From CAVQGZ01 sp964356295 (GTDB taxonomy: Bacteria > Actinomycetota > Actinomycetes > Jiangellales > Jiangellaceae): a DNA stretch of 23,239 bases. The stretch is from assembly GCA_964356295.1 (NCBI GenBank), contig CAYHHE010000041.1:1-23239 (forward strand), written 5' to 3'. Position numbers and translations under genes: made by a program. The notes beneath the pieces were generated by a model. That model had not been told where the DNA came from. It ran no database searches and saw only the letters and a list, made by a program, of their open reading frames with translations. Positions 7,477 to 15,016 of this stretch are shown here, one piece after another. Numbering within the stretch: the stretch's first letter is position 1; each line of letters starts with the position of its first letter.

Positions 7477-8405
7477 TCAACTTCCGCTACCACGTCGCCT
7501 CTCTGGTGGCCGTGCTCGCCTCGCTCGCCATCGGCCTGGTCCTCGGTGCCGGGGTGCTCTCCTCGGGCACCGGGAGCGCAGCCGCCGTCCAGGTGGTCGA
7601 CCTGCAGGCCGAGACGGCGTTGCTGCGCGAGCGAGTCGCCGCAGCACAGGACACCCTCGCCTTCGCAGACTCCTTCGGGGCGGCCGTCCAGGCGGACCAG
7701 GTCTCCGGGGCGTTGACCGACAGGGCGGTCGTGGTTGTCGCCCTGCCGGGTGCGGACGAGCCGACGGTCGCCGCGACGCGGGACACGCTGGGCCGAGCCG
7801 GCGCGAGCGTGACCGGCACCGTGCAGGTGCTGCCGGAGTGGACCGACGCCGCCTCCGGGGCCGTGCTCGACTCGCTGGCCTCCCAGCTGGTGACCTCAGG
7901 GGCGAGCCTGCCAGGCACCGACGGGTACGAGCGAGGTGCGGTGGTGCTGGCCTCTGCAGTGCTCGAGCCCGCTGGGTCGACCGAGAAGGACCCTGCCGAC
8001 GTCACGACCACCCCCGAGGCGTACGCCGAGGCCGGCCTCATCGCGCTGGCCGAGCCGCTGTCCGGGACGGCCAACCTCGCCGTGGTCGTCGCCGGCGGGC
8101 CCGTCGCCGATGACGGCGAGGCGGGGAGGCGGGTCGCCGCCCAGGCCGCGGTGGCCGCCGCGATGGACCAGGCGGGCTCCGGCGCGGTGCTGGCAGGCCC
8201 GCCGCAGTCGGCGGGCCCGTTCGGCGTGGTGGAGGCGGTCCGCAGCGACGCGGACCTCGCCGCTGCTCTGTCCACGGTCGACATGGCCCAGCAGTCCTCC
8301 GGACGGACCAGCGCTGCCCTGGCCCTGGCCGAGCAGGCCCGGGGCGGCGTCGGGCACTACGGCGGGGTCGGGGTCGACACGCCGCTGCCACCCGACGCGC
8401 CGTAG
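7473..8405 (+). CDS. steB: SteB / MctB-family membrane-anchored protein (copper transporter annotation)
   Basis: With the GTG at 7473 the protein has 310 residues and starts VINFRYHVASLVAVLASLAI, the hallmark N-terminus of the family. One N-terminal membrane helix (about 7-30) is followed by a short coiled-coil (about 37-62, VVDLQAETALLRERVAAA) and a large Ala/Gly/Val-rich domain predicted outside the membrane. The M. tuberculosis homologue (Rv1698, MctB) has been linked to copper homeostasis and once proposed as an outer-membrane channel; in corynebacteria SteB is a SteA partner in cell separation. The tail (HYGGVGVDTPLPPDAP) is Gly/Pro-rich. The frame is open upstream to 7392, but the FRYH start and GTGA overlap with steA fix the start at 7473. 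It ends the steAB unit. Confidence 0.88.
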   Translation: MINFRYHVASLVAVLASLAIGLVLGAGVLSSGTGSAAAVQVVDLQAETALLRERVAAAQDTLAFADSFGAAVQADQVSGALTDRAVVVVALPGADEPTVAATRDTLGRAGASVTGTVQVLPEWTDAASGAVLDSLASQLVTSGASLPGTDGYERGAVVLASAVLEPAGSTEKDPADVTTTPEAYAEAGLIALAEPLSGTANLAVVVAGGPVADDGEAGRRVAAQAAVAAAMDQAGSGAVLAGPPQSAGPFGVVEAVRSDADLAAALSTVDMAQQSSGRTSAALALAEQARGGVGHYGGVGVDTPLPPDAP

Positions 8406-8432
8406 CCGCCACGCAGACGCGCCGGGAACGAC

Positions 8433-8446
8433 ACGCGGAACCGCGT
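8433..8446 (+). terminator. Short perfect hairpin between steB and pyrG
   Basis: ACGCGG-AA-CCGCGT is a perfect 14-bp palindrome, 28 nt after the steB stop and 38 nt before the pyrG start. There is no T-run, so it could be a weak actinobacterial terminator or an operator for pyrG. Only the symmetry is seen; the role is inferred. Confidence 0.3.
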
Positions 8447-8469
8447 CGAGGCGAGGTGCCGGTCGGCGC

Positions 8470-8475
8470 TACGCT
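8470..8475 (+). promoter_or_regulatory. -10 box (TACGCT) of pyrG, leaderless type
   Basis: TACGCT fits TANNNT and ends 8 nt before the pyrG GTG, so transcription would begin at or next to the start codon. A GGAGG (8476-8480) also lies 3 nt before the GTG, closer than usual for a ribosome binding site. No clear -35 is present. Confidence 0.45.
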
Positions 8476-8483
8476 GGAGGCCC

Positions 8484-10199
8484 GTGGCCCTCGCCCCGTC
8501 CGGTACGACACGGCACCTGTTCGTCACAGGGGGCGTCGCGTCCTCCCTCGGCAAAGGCCTGACCGCATCCAGCCTGGGCGCTCTTCTCACCCACCGCGGC
8601 CTTCGGGTCACCATGCAGAAGCTCGACCCCTACCTCAACGTGGACCCGGGGACGATGAACCCGTTCCAGCACGGGGAGGTGTTCGTCACCGACGACGGCG
8701 CCGAGACCGACCTGGACATCGGCCACTACGAGCGGTTCCTCGACCGCGACCTCACCCGCGCTGCCAACGTCACGACCGGGCAGGTGTACTCGACCGTGAT
8801 CGCCAAGGAGCGGCGCGGGGAGTACCTCGGCGACACCGTCCAGGTCATCCCGCACATCACGAACGAGATCAAGGACCGGATGCTGGCCATGGCCGCCCGT
8901 GACCCCGACGGGCGGTCCCCGGACATCGTCATCCACGAGATCGGCGGCACCGTCGGCGACATCGAGTCGCTGCCGTTCCTCGAAGCGGCCCGGCAGGTGC
9001 GCCACGACGTCGGCCGCGACCGGTCGTTCTTCCTGCACGTGTCTCTGGTGCCCTACCTCGCCCCGTCCGGGGAGCTGAAGACCAAGCCCACCCAGCACTC
9101 GGTGGCGGCGCTGCGCCAGGTCGGCATCGCCCCGGACGCCATCGTGTGCCGCGCCGACCGGCCGATCCCGGACGGGGTCAAGCGCAAGATCTCGCTGATG
9201 TGTGACGTGGACGCCGAGGCCGTGGTCGCAGCGGTCGACGCCCCGTCCATCTACGACATCCCGAAGGTGCTGCACGCCGAGGGCCTCGACGCCTACGTCG
9301 TGCGCCGGCTCGCCCTGCCGTTCAGGGACGTCAACTGGACGAACTGGGACGAGCTGCTGCGTCGTGTCCACCATCCCCGGGACGAGGTCGCGGTGGCCAT
9401 CGTCGGCAAGTACGTCGACCTGCACGATGCCTACCTGTCGGTCACCGAGGCGCTCAGCGCCGGCGGGTTCGCTGCCGACGCTCGGGTGGACGTGCACTGG
9501 GTGCCCTCCGACGAGTGCGTCACCAGGGAGGGGGCGGCGCGGGCGCTGGCCGGGGTCGACGCGGTGTGCGTGCCCGGCGGGTTCGGCGTGCGGGGCATCG
9601 AGGGCAAGGTGGGGGCAATCCGCCACGCCCGCGAGCAGGGCATCCCGCTGCTCGGGCTGTGCCTGGGCCTGCAGTGCATGGTGATCGAGTTCGCCCGCCA
9701 CGTGGCCGGTATCGCCGGGGCGAACTCGGCGGAGTTCGCCCCGGAGTCACCGGACCACGTCATCGCCACCATGGCCGAGCAGCGCGGCATCGTGGCGGGC
9801 GACGGTGACCTCGGCGGGACGATGCGCTTGGGCGCCTACCCGGCCGACCTGGCCGAGGGGACCCTGGTGCGCCGGCTCTACGGCCGGGCCCGTGTCGAGG
9901 AACGGCACCGGCACCGCTACGAGGTGAACAACGCCTACCGTGCCGCGCTGGAGGAGGCCGGCCTGGTGATCAGCGGGCTGTCCCCGGACGGGCAGCTGGT
10001 CGAGTTCGTCGAGCTTCCCACCTCCGTCCACCCATTCTTCGTGGCCACCCAGGCCCATCCGGAGTTCCGGTCGAGGCCCACCAGGGCCCACCCGCTGTTC
10101 GCCGGGCTCGTCGCGGCCGCCGTCCAACGCCAGCAGGAGACCCGGCTGCCGGTGGACGTGGCCCCGGCCCCCGAGGCCGTCGCGGTGGCCGCCGGATGA
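8484..10199 (+). CDS. pyrG: CTP synthase (glutamine hydrolysing)
   Basis: A 571-residue CTP synthase, which converts UTP + ATP + glutamine to CTP, the last step of de novo pyrimidine nucleotide synthesis. The N-terminal amidoligase domain opens with HLFVTGGVASSLGKGLTASS (11-30, P-loop) and QKLDPYLNVDPGTMNPFQHG, and contains EIGGTVGDIESLPFLEA. The C-terminal class I glutaminase domain has CVPGGFGVRGIEGK, nucleophile C393 in GLCLGLQ, and H525/E527 in AHPEF. All catalytic residues are present and length is normal (540-590). The GTG at 8484 is the only sensible start. The stop overlaps the Nudix ATG (ATGA, 10196-10199), so the two are probably coupled. CTP made here and CMP recycled by Cmk (17871) feed the same pool. 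Confidence 0.97.
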   Translation: MALAPSGTTRHLFVTGGVASSLGKGLTASSLGALLTHRGLRVTMQKLDPYLNVDPGTMNPFQHGEVFVTDDGAETDLDIGHYERFLDRDLTRAANVTTGQVYSTVIAKERRGEYLGDTVQVIPHITNEIKDRMLAMAARDPDGRSPDIVIHEIGGTVGDIESLPFLEAARQVRHDVGRDRSFFLHVSLVPYLAPSGELKTKPTQHSVAALRQVGIAPDAIVCRADRPIPDGVKRKISLMCDVDAEAVVAAVDAPSIYDIPKVLHAEGLDAYVVRRLALPFRDVNWTNWDELLRRVHHPRDEVAVAIVGKYVDLHDAYLSVTEALSAGGFAADARVDVHWVPSDECVTREGAARALAGVDAVCVPGGFGVRGIEGKVGAIRHAREQGIPLLGLCLGLQCMVIEFARHVAGIAGANSAEFAPESPDHVIATMAEQRGIVAGDGDLGGTMRLGAYPADLAEGTLVRRLYGRARVEERHRHRYEVNNAYRAALEEAGLVISGLSPDGQLVEFVELPTSVHPFFVATQAHPEFRSRPTRAHPLFAGLVAAAVQRQQETRLPVDVAPAPEAVAVAAG

Positions 10200-10837
10200 G
10201 CGACGTCCACGACACCCCCGAGCGCTGGCCGGTCACCGACCAGCAGACCGTCTTCGACGGCAGCCTGGTCATCTCGGTGCGCCGCGACACCGTGCACCCC
10301 CCGACGGGCGGCGAGCCGTTCGTCCGCGACGTCGTCGTCCACCCCGGGGCGGTCGGTGTCATCGCGCTGGACGACCAGCAGCGCGTCCTCGTCGTGCACC
10401 AGTACCGCCACCCGGTCGGCCATCGGCTGGTCGAGGCCCCAGCGGGGTTGCTGGACCAGCCGGGGGAGCCCTACCCGCAGGCCGCCGCTCGCGAGCTGTA
10501 CGAGGAGGGTCACGTCCGGGCCCGGGACTGGCGCGTGCTGGTGGACTACTTCACCTCGCCCGGCATGAGCACGGAGACCCTGCGGGTCTACCTGGCCCGC
10601 GACCTGTCCGGGGTGCCCGATGACGAGCGGCACGACGGGGAGCACGAGGAGGCCGACATGCCTACCGCGTGGGTGCCCCTGGCGGACCTCGTCGGGCGGG
10701 TGCTGGACGGCCGGTTGCACAACCCGACCCTGTGCGTGGGCGTCCTGGCCACCTGGACCGCGCTGCACGGCGCCGGTCTGGACGCGCTGCGGCCGGTCGA
10801 CGCCCCATGGACGTCTCGGGAGAGCACGCCGCGCTGA
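10196..10837 (+). CDS. Nudix hydrolase, ADP-ribose pyrophosphatase-like
   Basis: A 213-residue Nudix protein at the place held by the ADP-ribose pyrophosphatase gene (Rv1700) in M. tuberculosis. The fold is visible from FVRDVVVHPGAVGVIALDD (42-60) on. The Nudix box reads APAGLLDQPGEPYPQAAARELYEEGHV (split here: APAGLLDQPGE then PYPQAAARELYEEGHV). Compared with the textbook G-x5-E-x7-RE-U-x-EE-x-G-U, the first loop has one extra residue (G84-x6-E91) and EE is followed by GHV. The metal-binding E100, E103 and E104 remain. FTSPGMSTETLRVYLARDL after the box is typical of ADP-ribose hydrolases. Substrate ADP-ribose is therefore likely, not proven. ATG overlaps the pyrG stop by 4 bp. Confidence 0.85.
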   Translation: MSDVHDTPERWPVTDQQTVFDGSLVISVRRDTVHPPTGGEPFVRDVVVHPGAVGVIALDDQQRVLVVHQYRHPVGHRLVEAPAGLLDQPGEPYPQAAARELYEEGHVRARDWRVLVDYFTSPGMSTETLRVYLARDLSGVPDDERHDGEHEEADMPTAWVPLADLVGRVLDGRLHNPTLCVGVLATWTALHGAGLDALRPVDAPWTSRESTPR

Positions 10838-10857
10838 GACGAGCGTGCCCGGCCGCC

Positions 10858-10884
10858 GATGATCGTGTGCTGATGATCGTGCGC
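10858..10884 (+). promoter_or_regulatory. Tandem 14-bp direct repeat upstream of ald, possible operator
   Basis: GATGATCGTGTGC (10858-10870) recurs as GATGATCGTGCGC (10872-10884) at a spacing of 14 bp, with one mismatch. The second copy covers the -35 region of the -10 box at 10901. Helically spaced direct repeats over a promoter suggest a regulator site. Lrp-type AldR controls ald in mycobacteria, but I cannot show that this is its site. Confidence 0.4.
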
Positions 10885-10900
10885 GGGGCCCTCGGGGGTC

Positions 10901-10906
10901 TAGAGT
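10901..10906 (+). promoter_or_regulatory. -10 box (TAGAGT) of ald, leaderless type
   Basis: TAGAGT fits TANNNT and ends 7 nt before the ald GTG, with no ribosome binding site between. Transcription should start at the initiation codon. The -35 position falls inside the direct repeat at 10858-10884. Confidence 0.5.
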
Positions 10907-10913
10907 TCGCGCC

Positions 10914-12029
10914 GTGAAGGTGGGGGTCCCGTCCGAGGTCAAGACTCACGAGTACCGGGTGGCCATGACGCCCGCGGGCGTCGTCGAGCTGGTGCGCAAC
11001 GGTCACGAGGTCCTCGTCCAGAGCGGTGCGGGGGTCGGCTCGTCGATCTCGGACGAGGAGTTCGCCACCGCCGGCGCGCGGATCCTGGCCACCGCCGACG
11101 ACGTCTGGGGCGAGGCCGAGCTGGTCTGCAAGGTCAAGGAGCCCATCGCGCAGGAGTATCCGCGGATGCGCCCGGGGCAGGTGCTGTTCACCTACCTGCA
11201 CCTCGCCGCGTCCGCGGAGTGCACCGACGCGCTGCTCGAGCGCGAGGTGACCGCCATCGCCTACGAGACCGTCCAGCTGCCCGACGACAGCCTGCCGCTG
11301 CTGGCCCCGATGAGCGAGGTAGCCGGACGGATGGCCCCCCAGGTCGGGGCCACGACCCTGCAGCGGGAGAACGGCGGACGGGGAGTCCTCATGGGCGGGG
11401 TGTCCGGCGTCTACGCGGCCAAGGTGGTCGTGCTCGGCGCCGGTGTGAGCGGGCTGAACGCGGCTGCCATCGCCGTGGGCATGCAGGCCGAGGTGCTGCT
11501 GCTGGACATCAACGTCGCCAAGCTGCGCCAGGTGGACTCCATCTACCAGGGTCACATGCAGACCGTCATGTCCAACGCCTACGAGGTCGAACGCGCCGTG
11601 CTGGACGCCGATCTGGTGATCGGCGCAGTGCTGGTGCCCGGCGCCCGCGCGCCCCGGCTCATCAGCGACGAGGTCGTCCGGGCGATGAAGCCGGGTAGCG
11701 TGCTGGTCGACATCGCCATCGACCAGGGTGGCTGCTTCGAGCACTCGCGTCCCACCACGCACGCCGAACCGACCTACCAGGTGCATGACTCGGTGTACTA
11801 CTGCGTCGCGAACATGCCCGGCGCGGTCCCCAACACCTCCACGTATGCGCTGACCAACGTGACGCTGCCGTACACGGTGGCGCTGGCCAACCGCGGCTGG
11901 CGGGCAGCGATGCGCCACGACCGTCCGCTGGCGAAAGGCCTGAACACCCACGCCGGGCACGTCGTCAACGAGCCGGTGGCCCAGGCACACGGACGATCGG
12001 CGCTTCCCCTCAGCGAGGTCCTCGCCTGA
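10914..12029 (+). CDS. ald: Alanine dehydrogenase
   Basis: A 371-residue NAD-dependent L-alanine dehydrogenase, interconverting alanine with pyruvate plus ammonium. The start MKVGVPSEVKTHEYRVAMTP is canonical. Substrate and catalytic residues known from the M. tuberculosis enzyme fall at the same numbers: R15, K75, H96 and D270. The Rossmann motif is VLGAGVSG (173-180) with D198 for the NAD ribose, and NMPGAVPNTSTYALTN lies near the C-terminus. Length is exactly typical. The GTG at 10914 is set by the conserved N-terminus. In M. tuberculosis ald lies elsewhere, whereas several other Actinobacteria have it in this neighbourhood, so position is lineage-informative. It has its own promoter-like signals and is followed after 17 nt by xerD. 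Confidence 0.96.
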   Translation: MKVGVPSEVKTHEYRVAMTPAGVVELVRNGHEVLVQSGAGVGSSISDEEFATAGARILATADDVWGEAELVCKVKEPIAQEYPRMRPGQVLFTYLHLAASAECTDALLEREVTAIAYETVQLPDDSLPLLAPMSEVAGRMAPQVGATTLQRENGGRGVLMGGVSGVYAAKVVVLGAGVSGLNAAAIAVGMQAEVLLLDINVAKLRQVDSIYQGHMQTVMSNAYEVERAVLDADLVIGAVLVPGARAPRLISDEVVRAMKPGSVLVDIAIDQGGCFEHSRPTTHAEPTYQVHDSVYYCVANMPGAVPNTSTYALTNVTLPYTVALANRGWRAAMRHDRPLAKGLNTHAGHVVNEPVAQAHGRSALPLSEVLA

Positions 12030-12094
12030 GCCCCTCGCTGAGCCCCTTGTCGAGCCCCTTGTCGAGCTTGCCGCCTTCCGACCCGCCTTCCGAC
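12028..12094 (+). repeat. Two adjacent 12-bp tandem repeats at the xerD start
   Basis: The unit GAGCCCCTCGCT / GAGCCCCTTGTC / GAGCCCCTTGTC occurs three times at 12028-12063, starting inside the ald stop codon. Directly after it CCGCCTTCCGAC occurs twice (12071-12094). Each copy is 12 bp, so copy-number change keeps frame. The first array carries TTG codons at 12047 and 12059 that could serve as xerD starts. Confidence 0.75.
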
Positions 12095-13075
12095 CTCGCT
12101 ATCCCGACCCAGGTCGGCCGCTACCTGGACCATCTCGCCGTCGAGCGTGGTCTGGCCACCAACACGCTCGCGGCCTACCGGCGCGACCTCCACCGCTACG
12201 CCGACTTCCTCACCACCCTCGGCCGGCACGGCCTCACCGAGGTCAGCGAGGCTGACGTCACCGCATTCCTGCGCAGCCTGCGGGAGGGCGACCCGGTGCG
12301 TCCCCCGCTCTCGGCCACGTCTGCCGCCCGGACCGTCGTGGCGGTCCGCGGCCTGCACCGGTTCCTGTGTGTCGAGGGCATCTGTGCCCACGACCCGGCC
12401 CGCGACGTCCACCCCCCGAGCATCCCCAAGCGCCTGCCCAAGGCCATCGGCGTCGCCGAGGTCGAGCGGCTGATCGCCGCGGCCCGAGCGGACGACGGCC
12501 CGCGCTCGCTGCGAGACCAGGCGCTGCTCGAAGTGCTCTACGCCACCGGTGCCCGCATCTCCGAGGCGATCGGCCTCGACCTCGACGACGTTCTGGCTCC
12601 TGACACGGCCGGAGGAGGCGACGACGGGCCTCCGGTGGCCGCGGTGGTTCGACTGAGGGGCAAGGGAGGCAAGGAGCGCCTCGTCCCTGTCGGGTCCTTC
12701 GCGCGGCAGGCGGTCGATGCCTACCTGGTGCGCGGACGGCCGACGCTGGCGGCCGCCGGGACCGGCTCGCCCGCGCTGTTCCTCAACGCCCGAGGTAGTC
12801 GGCTCAGCCGGCAGAGCGCCTGGACTGTGCTGCGCAGCGCAGCCGATCGGGCTCGGCTGGACGCTGCGGTGTCCCCCCACACGCTGCGCCACTCCTTCGC
12901 CACCCACCTGCTGGACGGAGGGGCGGATGTGCGCGTCGTCCAGGAGCTGCTCGGCCATGCGTCCGTAGCGACCACCCAGGTGTACACGCTGGTGACCGTG
13001 GAGAAGCTCCGCGAGGTCTACGCGGCCTCACACCCCCGCGCCCGTTCCGCCCCGCCCTCCACCCGCCGATCTTGA
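12047..13075 (+). CDS. xerD: Tyrosine recombinase XerD
   Basis: A site-specific tyrosine recombinase of 342 residues from the TTG at 12047 (TTGs at 12059 and 12068 are alternatives; no good ribosome binding site settles it). With XerC it resolves chromosome dimers at dif near the terminus. The N-terminal SAM-like DNA-binding domain (about 20-115) has YLDHLAVERGLATNTLAAY. The catalytic domain holds R170 (ATGARISEA), K206 (RGKGGKER), H278 and R281 (PHTLRHSFATH), H304 (LLGHASVATT) and nucleophile Y313. A low-complexity insert after DLDDV (about 182-197) is slightly longer than usual. The first 18 residues are Ser/Pro-rich and encoded by 12-bp repeats. It follows ald by 17 nt. Confidence 0.93.
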   Translation: MSSPLSSLPPSDPPSDLAIPTQVGRYLDHLAVERGLATNTLAAYRRDLHRYADFLTTLGRHGLTEVSEADVTAFLRSLREGDPVRPPLSATSAARTVVAVRGLHRFLCVEGICAHDPARDVHPPSIPKRLPKAIGVAEVERLIAAARADDGPRSLRDQALLEVLYATGARISEAIGLDLDDVLAPDTAGGGDDGPPVAAVVRLRGKGGKERLVPVGSFARQAVDAYLVRGRPTLAAAGTGSPALFLNARGSRLSRQSAWTVLRSAADRARLDAAVSPHTLRHSFATHLLDGGADVRVVQELLGHASVATTQVYTLVTVEKLREVYAASHPRARSAPPSTRRS

Positions 13076-13158
13076 CCCTTCCGCCGACCGCTCGCGACGA
13101 TCTTGACGTTATGGCCGAGTCCCGGCCGTCCGGTCGACATCAACGTCAAGATCGCGCG
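13067..13158 (+). repeat. Inverted repeat with CGATCTTGAC copies between xerD and parA
   Basis: CGATCTTGACGTT (13098-13110) pairs perfectly with AACGTCAAGATCG (13142-13154), 13 bp, around a 31-nt loop. With one bulged A the stem extends by CGCG/CGCG (13093-13096 and 13155-13158). A third copy of the core, CGATCTTGAC, lies at 13067-13076 and overlaps the xerD stop codon. It may be a terminator for the ald-xerD unit, or one copy of a dispersed REP-like element. No T-run follows. Confidence 0.6.
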
Positions 13159-13220
13159 GGGTGGGGGTGGGGCCTCGGACGGGCTCCGCGTGGCTTGGCT
13201 GTGGCTGGGACAGGGGCGAC

Positions 13221-13226
13221 TAGGCT
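13221..13226 (+). promoter_or_regulatory. -10 box (TAGGCT) of the parA-scpAB-rluB unit, leaderless type
   Basis: TAGGCT fits TANNNT and ends 6 nt before the parA GTG. A TTGGCT at 13195-13200 resembles a -35 but with a 20-nt spacer, longer than ideal. No ribosome binding site precedes the GTG. Confidence 0.45.
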
Positions 13227-13232
13227 CGACCC

Positions 13233-14111
13233 GTGCCGCCCGAGTCGAGTCTCGCCCCGACCGAGACCCCGACCGAGGGTCCGACCGGACGGCCCCTCCC
13301 GACGTTCCCCGAGCCACCGCCGCTGAGCGTCCACGGACCTGCCCGGGTCGTCGCGGTGTGCAACCAGAAGGGCGGCGTGGGCAAGACCACCACGGCGATC
13401 AACCTCGGAGCCGCGCTGGCCGCCCATGGGCGCCGGGTGCTGCTGGTCGACTTCGACCCGCAGGGCGCGTTGTCGGTGGGGCTGGGCCTGGACGCGCACA
13501 ACCTGACGCGCTCGGTGTACGACCTGCTGATCCACCGCGAGGTGCGGGTCCAGGACGTCCTGGAGCACACGGCGGTCGAGGGCATGGACCTCATCCCGAG
13601 CAACATCGAGCTCTCCGCCGCCGAGCTCCAGCTGATCAACGAGGTGGCCCGGGAGCAGGTCCTGGCCCGCGCCATCGCACCGGTGCTCGCTGACTACGAC
13701 GTGGTGCTCATCGACTGCCAGCCCGCCCTCGGCCTGCTCACCGTCAACGCGCTCACCTGCGCGCACAGCGTCCTCGTCCCGCTGGAGTGCGAGTACTTCG
13801 CGCTTCGCGGGGTCGCGATGCTGCAGGACACCATCTCGAAGGTCCAGGAGCGCCTCAACGACCGGCTGCGCCTGGACGGTCTGCTGGCCACCCGCTACGA
13901 CGCGCAGACGGTGCACCGGCGCGAGGTGCTTCAGCGGCTCGTGGAGGTGTTCGGGGACGACGTCTTCCACACCGTCATCCCACGGACGGTGCGCTTCCCG
14001 GAGGCCACCACCGGAGGGGTCCCGATCATCGACTACGCGCCGAGGTCGCCAGGGTCCCTGGCCTACCGGCAGCTCGCGCTCGAGGTGCTGGCGCGATGGG
14101 ACGCGCGGTAG
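13233..14111 (+). CDS. ParA-family ATPase linked to scpAB
   Basis: A 292-residue MinD/ParA-type ATPase. After a Pro/Thr-rich N-terminal tail (1-36) comes the deviant Walker A KGGVGKTT (46-53, signature K46), Walker A' LLVDFDPQG (D73, D75) and Walker B VVLIDCQPALG (D161), with the typical late motif VIPRTVRFPEA. ParA proteins form ATP-dependent dimers on DNA and move cargo such as ParB complexes. No parB is adjacent; the partner may instead be ScpA/ScpB, which follow directly. In Actinobacteria a ParA-like gene regularly sits here, separate from the parAB operon near oriC. The N-terminal tail has a short Pro-Thr-Glu repeat. GTG 13233 is chosen for the -10 box 6 nt before it. It overlaps scpA by 16 bp. 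Confidence 0.88.
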   Translation: MPPESSLAPTETPTEGPTGRPLPTFPEPPPLSVHGPARVVAVCNQKGGVGKTTTAINLGAALAAHGRRVLLVDFDPQGALSVGLGLDAHNLTRSVYDLLIHREVRVQDVLEHTAVEGMDLIPSNIELSAAELQLINEVAREQVLARAIAPVLADYDVVLIDCQPALGLLTVNALTCAHSVLVPLECEYFALRGVAMLQDTISKVQERLNDRLRLDGLLATRYDAQTVHRREVLQRLVEVFGDDVFHTVIPRTVRFPEATTGGVPIIDYAPRSPGSLAYRQLALEVLARWDAR

Positions 14112-15016
14112 CCGCCGCCGAGGACCGCTCGGTCGGCCTCGCCCCGGGGTTCGAGGTCACCCTCGAGGTCTTCAGCGGCCCGTTCGAGGTGCTGCTCAGC
14201 CTCATCGCGAAGAAGACAGTCGACATCACCGAGGTCGCTCTGGCCCAGGTCACGGACGACTTCGTCGGCTACATCAAGGCCCGCAGCCCCGAGTGGGACC
14301 TCGACATCACCTCCGAGTTCCTCGTCATCGCCGCGACGCTGCTCGACCTCAAGGCAGCCCGGCTGCTTCCCTCAGGCGAGGTGGAGGACCCTGAGGACCT
14401 CGCCGTCCTCGAGGCTCGTGACCTGCTGTTCGCCCGACTGCTGCAGTACCGCGCCTACTGCGAAGCCGCGAAGGTGCTCGCGGACTGGATGGCAGCAGAG
14501 GCCGAGCGCTTCCCCCGCGCGGTCAGCCTCGAGGAGCCGTTGGCGAAGCTGCTGCCCGAGGTCGTCGTGGCTATCGGGGCGCACGACCTCGCGCAGATGG
14601 CCGCGCACGCCATGACCCCCAGGCCCGTTCCCGTCATCTCACTGGACCACGTCCACGCACCCGCGGTCAGCGTCCGGGAGCAGGCCGAGCTCCTCGTCGA
14701 GAGGCTGCGCGTCGCCGGTACCGCGTCGTTCCGGGCCCTGGTGGCCGACTGCCCGACCCGGCACCATGTTGTTGCGCGGTTCCTCGGCCTTCTCGAGCTG
14801 TTCCGCGACGGTCAGGTCGGCTTCGAGCAGGTGACTCCCCTCGGCGACCTGAGCGTGCGCTGGACCGGTCGATCGCAGGGCACGGTCGACCTGCACGACG
14901 AGTTCGACGACCTCGACACCGCAGAAGGGTCCGGCAGCGTCGAGGAGGGCGAACTCGCCGACGGGGTCACCGCCGCGCCCCGAGCAGCCGGCAGCACCGA
15001 AGGGGGACCCGCATGA
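14096..15016 (+). CDS. scpA: Segregation and condensation protein A
   Basis: The kleisin subunit of the bacterial SMC-ScpAB condensin, 306 residues from the ATG at 14096. The frame is open further upstream inside parA, but the family begins close to FEVTLEVFSGPFEVLLSLI, here at residues 19-37. The N-terminal domain contacts the SMC neck (VDITEVALAQVTDDF, LVIAATLLDLKAARLLP) and the C-terminal winged helix (about 230-262, RHHVVARFLGLLELFRDGQVGF) binds the SMC head. Residues 270-306 form an acidic, Gly/Ala-rich tail without obvious structure, longer than in Bacillus. It overlaps parA by 16 bp and scpB by 4 bp (ATGA), so the three are probably translated together. SMC itself is not in the window. 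Confidence 0.94.
   Translation: MGRAVAAAEDRSVGLAPGFEVTLEVFSGPFEVLLSLIAKKTVDITEVALAQVTDDFVGYIKARSPEWDLDITSEFLVIAATLLDLKAARLLPSGEVEDPEDLAVLEARDLLFARLLQYRAYCEAAKVLADWMAAEAERFPRAVSLEEPLAKLLPEVVVAIGAHDLAQMAAHAMTPRPVPVISLDHVHAPAVSVREQAELLVERLRVAGTASFRALVADCPTRHHVVARFLGLLELFRDGQVGFEQVTPLGDLSVRWTGRSQGTVDLHDEFDDLDTAEGSGSVEEGELADGVTAAPRAAGSTEGGPA

Noticed and set aside
8469..9701. A 410-codon - strand frame opposite pyrG
   Set aside because: It mirrors the codon structure of pyrG and has no domain; pyrG is complete in the other direction.
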